Positions 63,522-64,000 of a stretch of 64,000 nt of DNA are shown piece after piece. Numbering within the stretch: position 1 is the first letter of the stretch; every line of letters begins with the position of its first letter. The DNA lies in NCBI GenBank assembly GCA_963734015.1, contig CAVTFG010000014.1, forward strand, positions 124,001 through 188,000. The letters are read 5' to 3'. Origin of the DNA: JALZKA01 sp963734015 (GTDB lineage: Bacteria; Actinomycetota; Thermoleophilia; Solirubrobacterales; 70-9). The position numbers were made by a program, and so were the translations under genes. The notes under the pieces were generated by a model, which saw only the letters and a program-made list of their open reading frames with translations, did no database searches and was not told where the DNA came from.

Positions 63522-64000
63522 TCAGCCGCGGCGGGACGCGGAAGGCTCTGCCTTCGCGAGCTCGCGCAGGTTGCGCCACGCCCTGCCCGCCAGCATCACG
63601 ATCATCCCGCCGGCGATCCCGAGGCCGATCACGTCGAACACGGTGAGGTCGAGCTCGCCGACGCCGAAGTCCAGGCCCGCCCCGAGGACGAGCAGGGTGT
63701 TCAGCGCGATCAGGACGATCCGGATCTCGGTTGGGCCGAGCCGGCCGTAGCCGATCGAGAACCGTCCGAACGCCTGGCTCTCGAGATAGACGTTGATCGA
63801 AAGCACGAGGTACGCGACGACGATCAGGGTGCCGACCGAAAGCAGCATGAACGGCGAGAGGCCCAGCCCGATCCCGATTGCCGCTGTCGCGATCGCGTCC
63901 ACGAGGTGATCGAGGTAATAGCCGTAGCGCGGCCGCTCGATGCCGCGGACGCGAGCCAGGGTGCCGTCGAGCGAATCGCCGAACCACTGCAGGACGAGCA
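63522..64000 (-). CDS. CDP-alcohol phosphatidyltransferase family protein (N-terminus beyond window)
   Basis: The visible 159 residues start inside the CDP-alcohol motif D-x2-DG-x2-AR-x8-G-x3-D-x3-D: DSLDGTLARVRGIERPRYG, then YYLDHLVD. Several TM helices follow (IATAAIGIGLGLSPFMLLSV, VDFVIGLGIAGGMIVML-type end). It makes a phospholipid head group, e.g. phosphatidylinositol-phosphate or phosphatidylglycerol phosphate; the alcohol is not readable. The stop is at 63522 and the 5' part is outside. Confidence 0.85.
   Translation of the reverse strand, partial: LVLQWFGDSLDGTLARVRGIERPRYGYYLDHLVDAIATAAIGIGLGLSPFMLLSVGTLIVVAYLVLSINVYLESQAFGRFSIGYGRLGPTEIRIVLIALNTLLVLGAGLDFGVGELDLTVFDVIGLGIAGGMIVMLAGRAWRNLRELAKAEPSASRRG

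Overview
The window is 64 kb of GC-rich DNA from an actinobacterium. The overlapping start/stop codons, GTG and TTG starts, a deazaflavin (F420)-type nitroreductase and a wax-ester/TAG synthase all point there. A Thermoleophilia-like soil lineage is my best guess, from gene style only. No 16S or other marker settles it.

Left part (1-25.6 kb), ordinary chromosome. It starts with a thiamine locus: thiS-thiO behind a TPP riboswitch, divergent from thiE. Next comes a branched-chain 2-oxoacid dehydrogenase and lipoate block: E3, a DsbA-like protein, a lipoyl-less E2-like protein lacking the catalytic His, E1 alpha, E1 beta, E2, a Leu/Val-type dehydrogenase, lipB, an acyltransferase, lipA and a rhomboid protease. 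Together these deaminate branched-chain amino acids, oxidise the keto acids to acyl-CoAs and make the lipoyl cofactor needed. A two-component system, a lipoprotein, a TetR/cupin pair with visible operators, tRNA-Ala(UGC), glutamate dehydrogenase, a very acidic protein and a diguanylate cyclase follow.

Central part (25.64-42.66 kb), the most unusual region. An intact tRNA-Ala(CGC) is followed by five partial copies of its own 3' end, at about 26.9, 28.0, 30.5, 32.5 and 42.6 kb. They cut the DNA into five cargo segments: HNH+cupin; racemase-like; DUF1801+two VOC+secreted protein; PLP-decarboxylase/VOC fusion; and a 10-kb nitric-oxide reductase/multicopper-oxidase block. Three copies are preceded by the same roughly 150-bp module: a 27-29 nt palindrome, then three 10-bp phased repeats starting exactly 10 nt later, then a conserved block. 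The shared core begins in the 7-nt anticodon loop, as expected for tyrosine-recombinase overlap sites. No integrase is visible in the window. I read it as a tandem, cassette-like array of tRNA-targeted elements reduced to cargo plus attachment site.

Right part (42.7-64 kb). Small accessory enzymes come first (F420-type nitroreductase, cupin, NTF2-like, VOC), then an ArsR regulator with a perfect 32-bp palindromic operator, a wax-ester synthase, an epimerase, a SABATH-like methyltransferase, an HhH-GPD protein and two MFS transporters. A MoxR-DUF58-transglutaminase operon, a large secreted M14 peptidase and a partial CDP-alcohol phosphatidyltransferase close the window.

About ten genes, nearly all right of 25.8 kb, are broken only by small indels although both flanks are conserved. 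Many of these are probably sequencing errors and not true decay.
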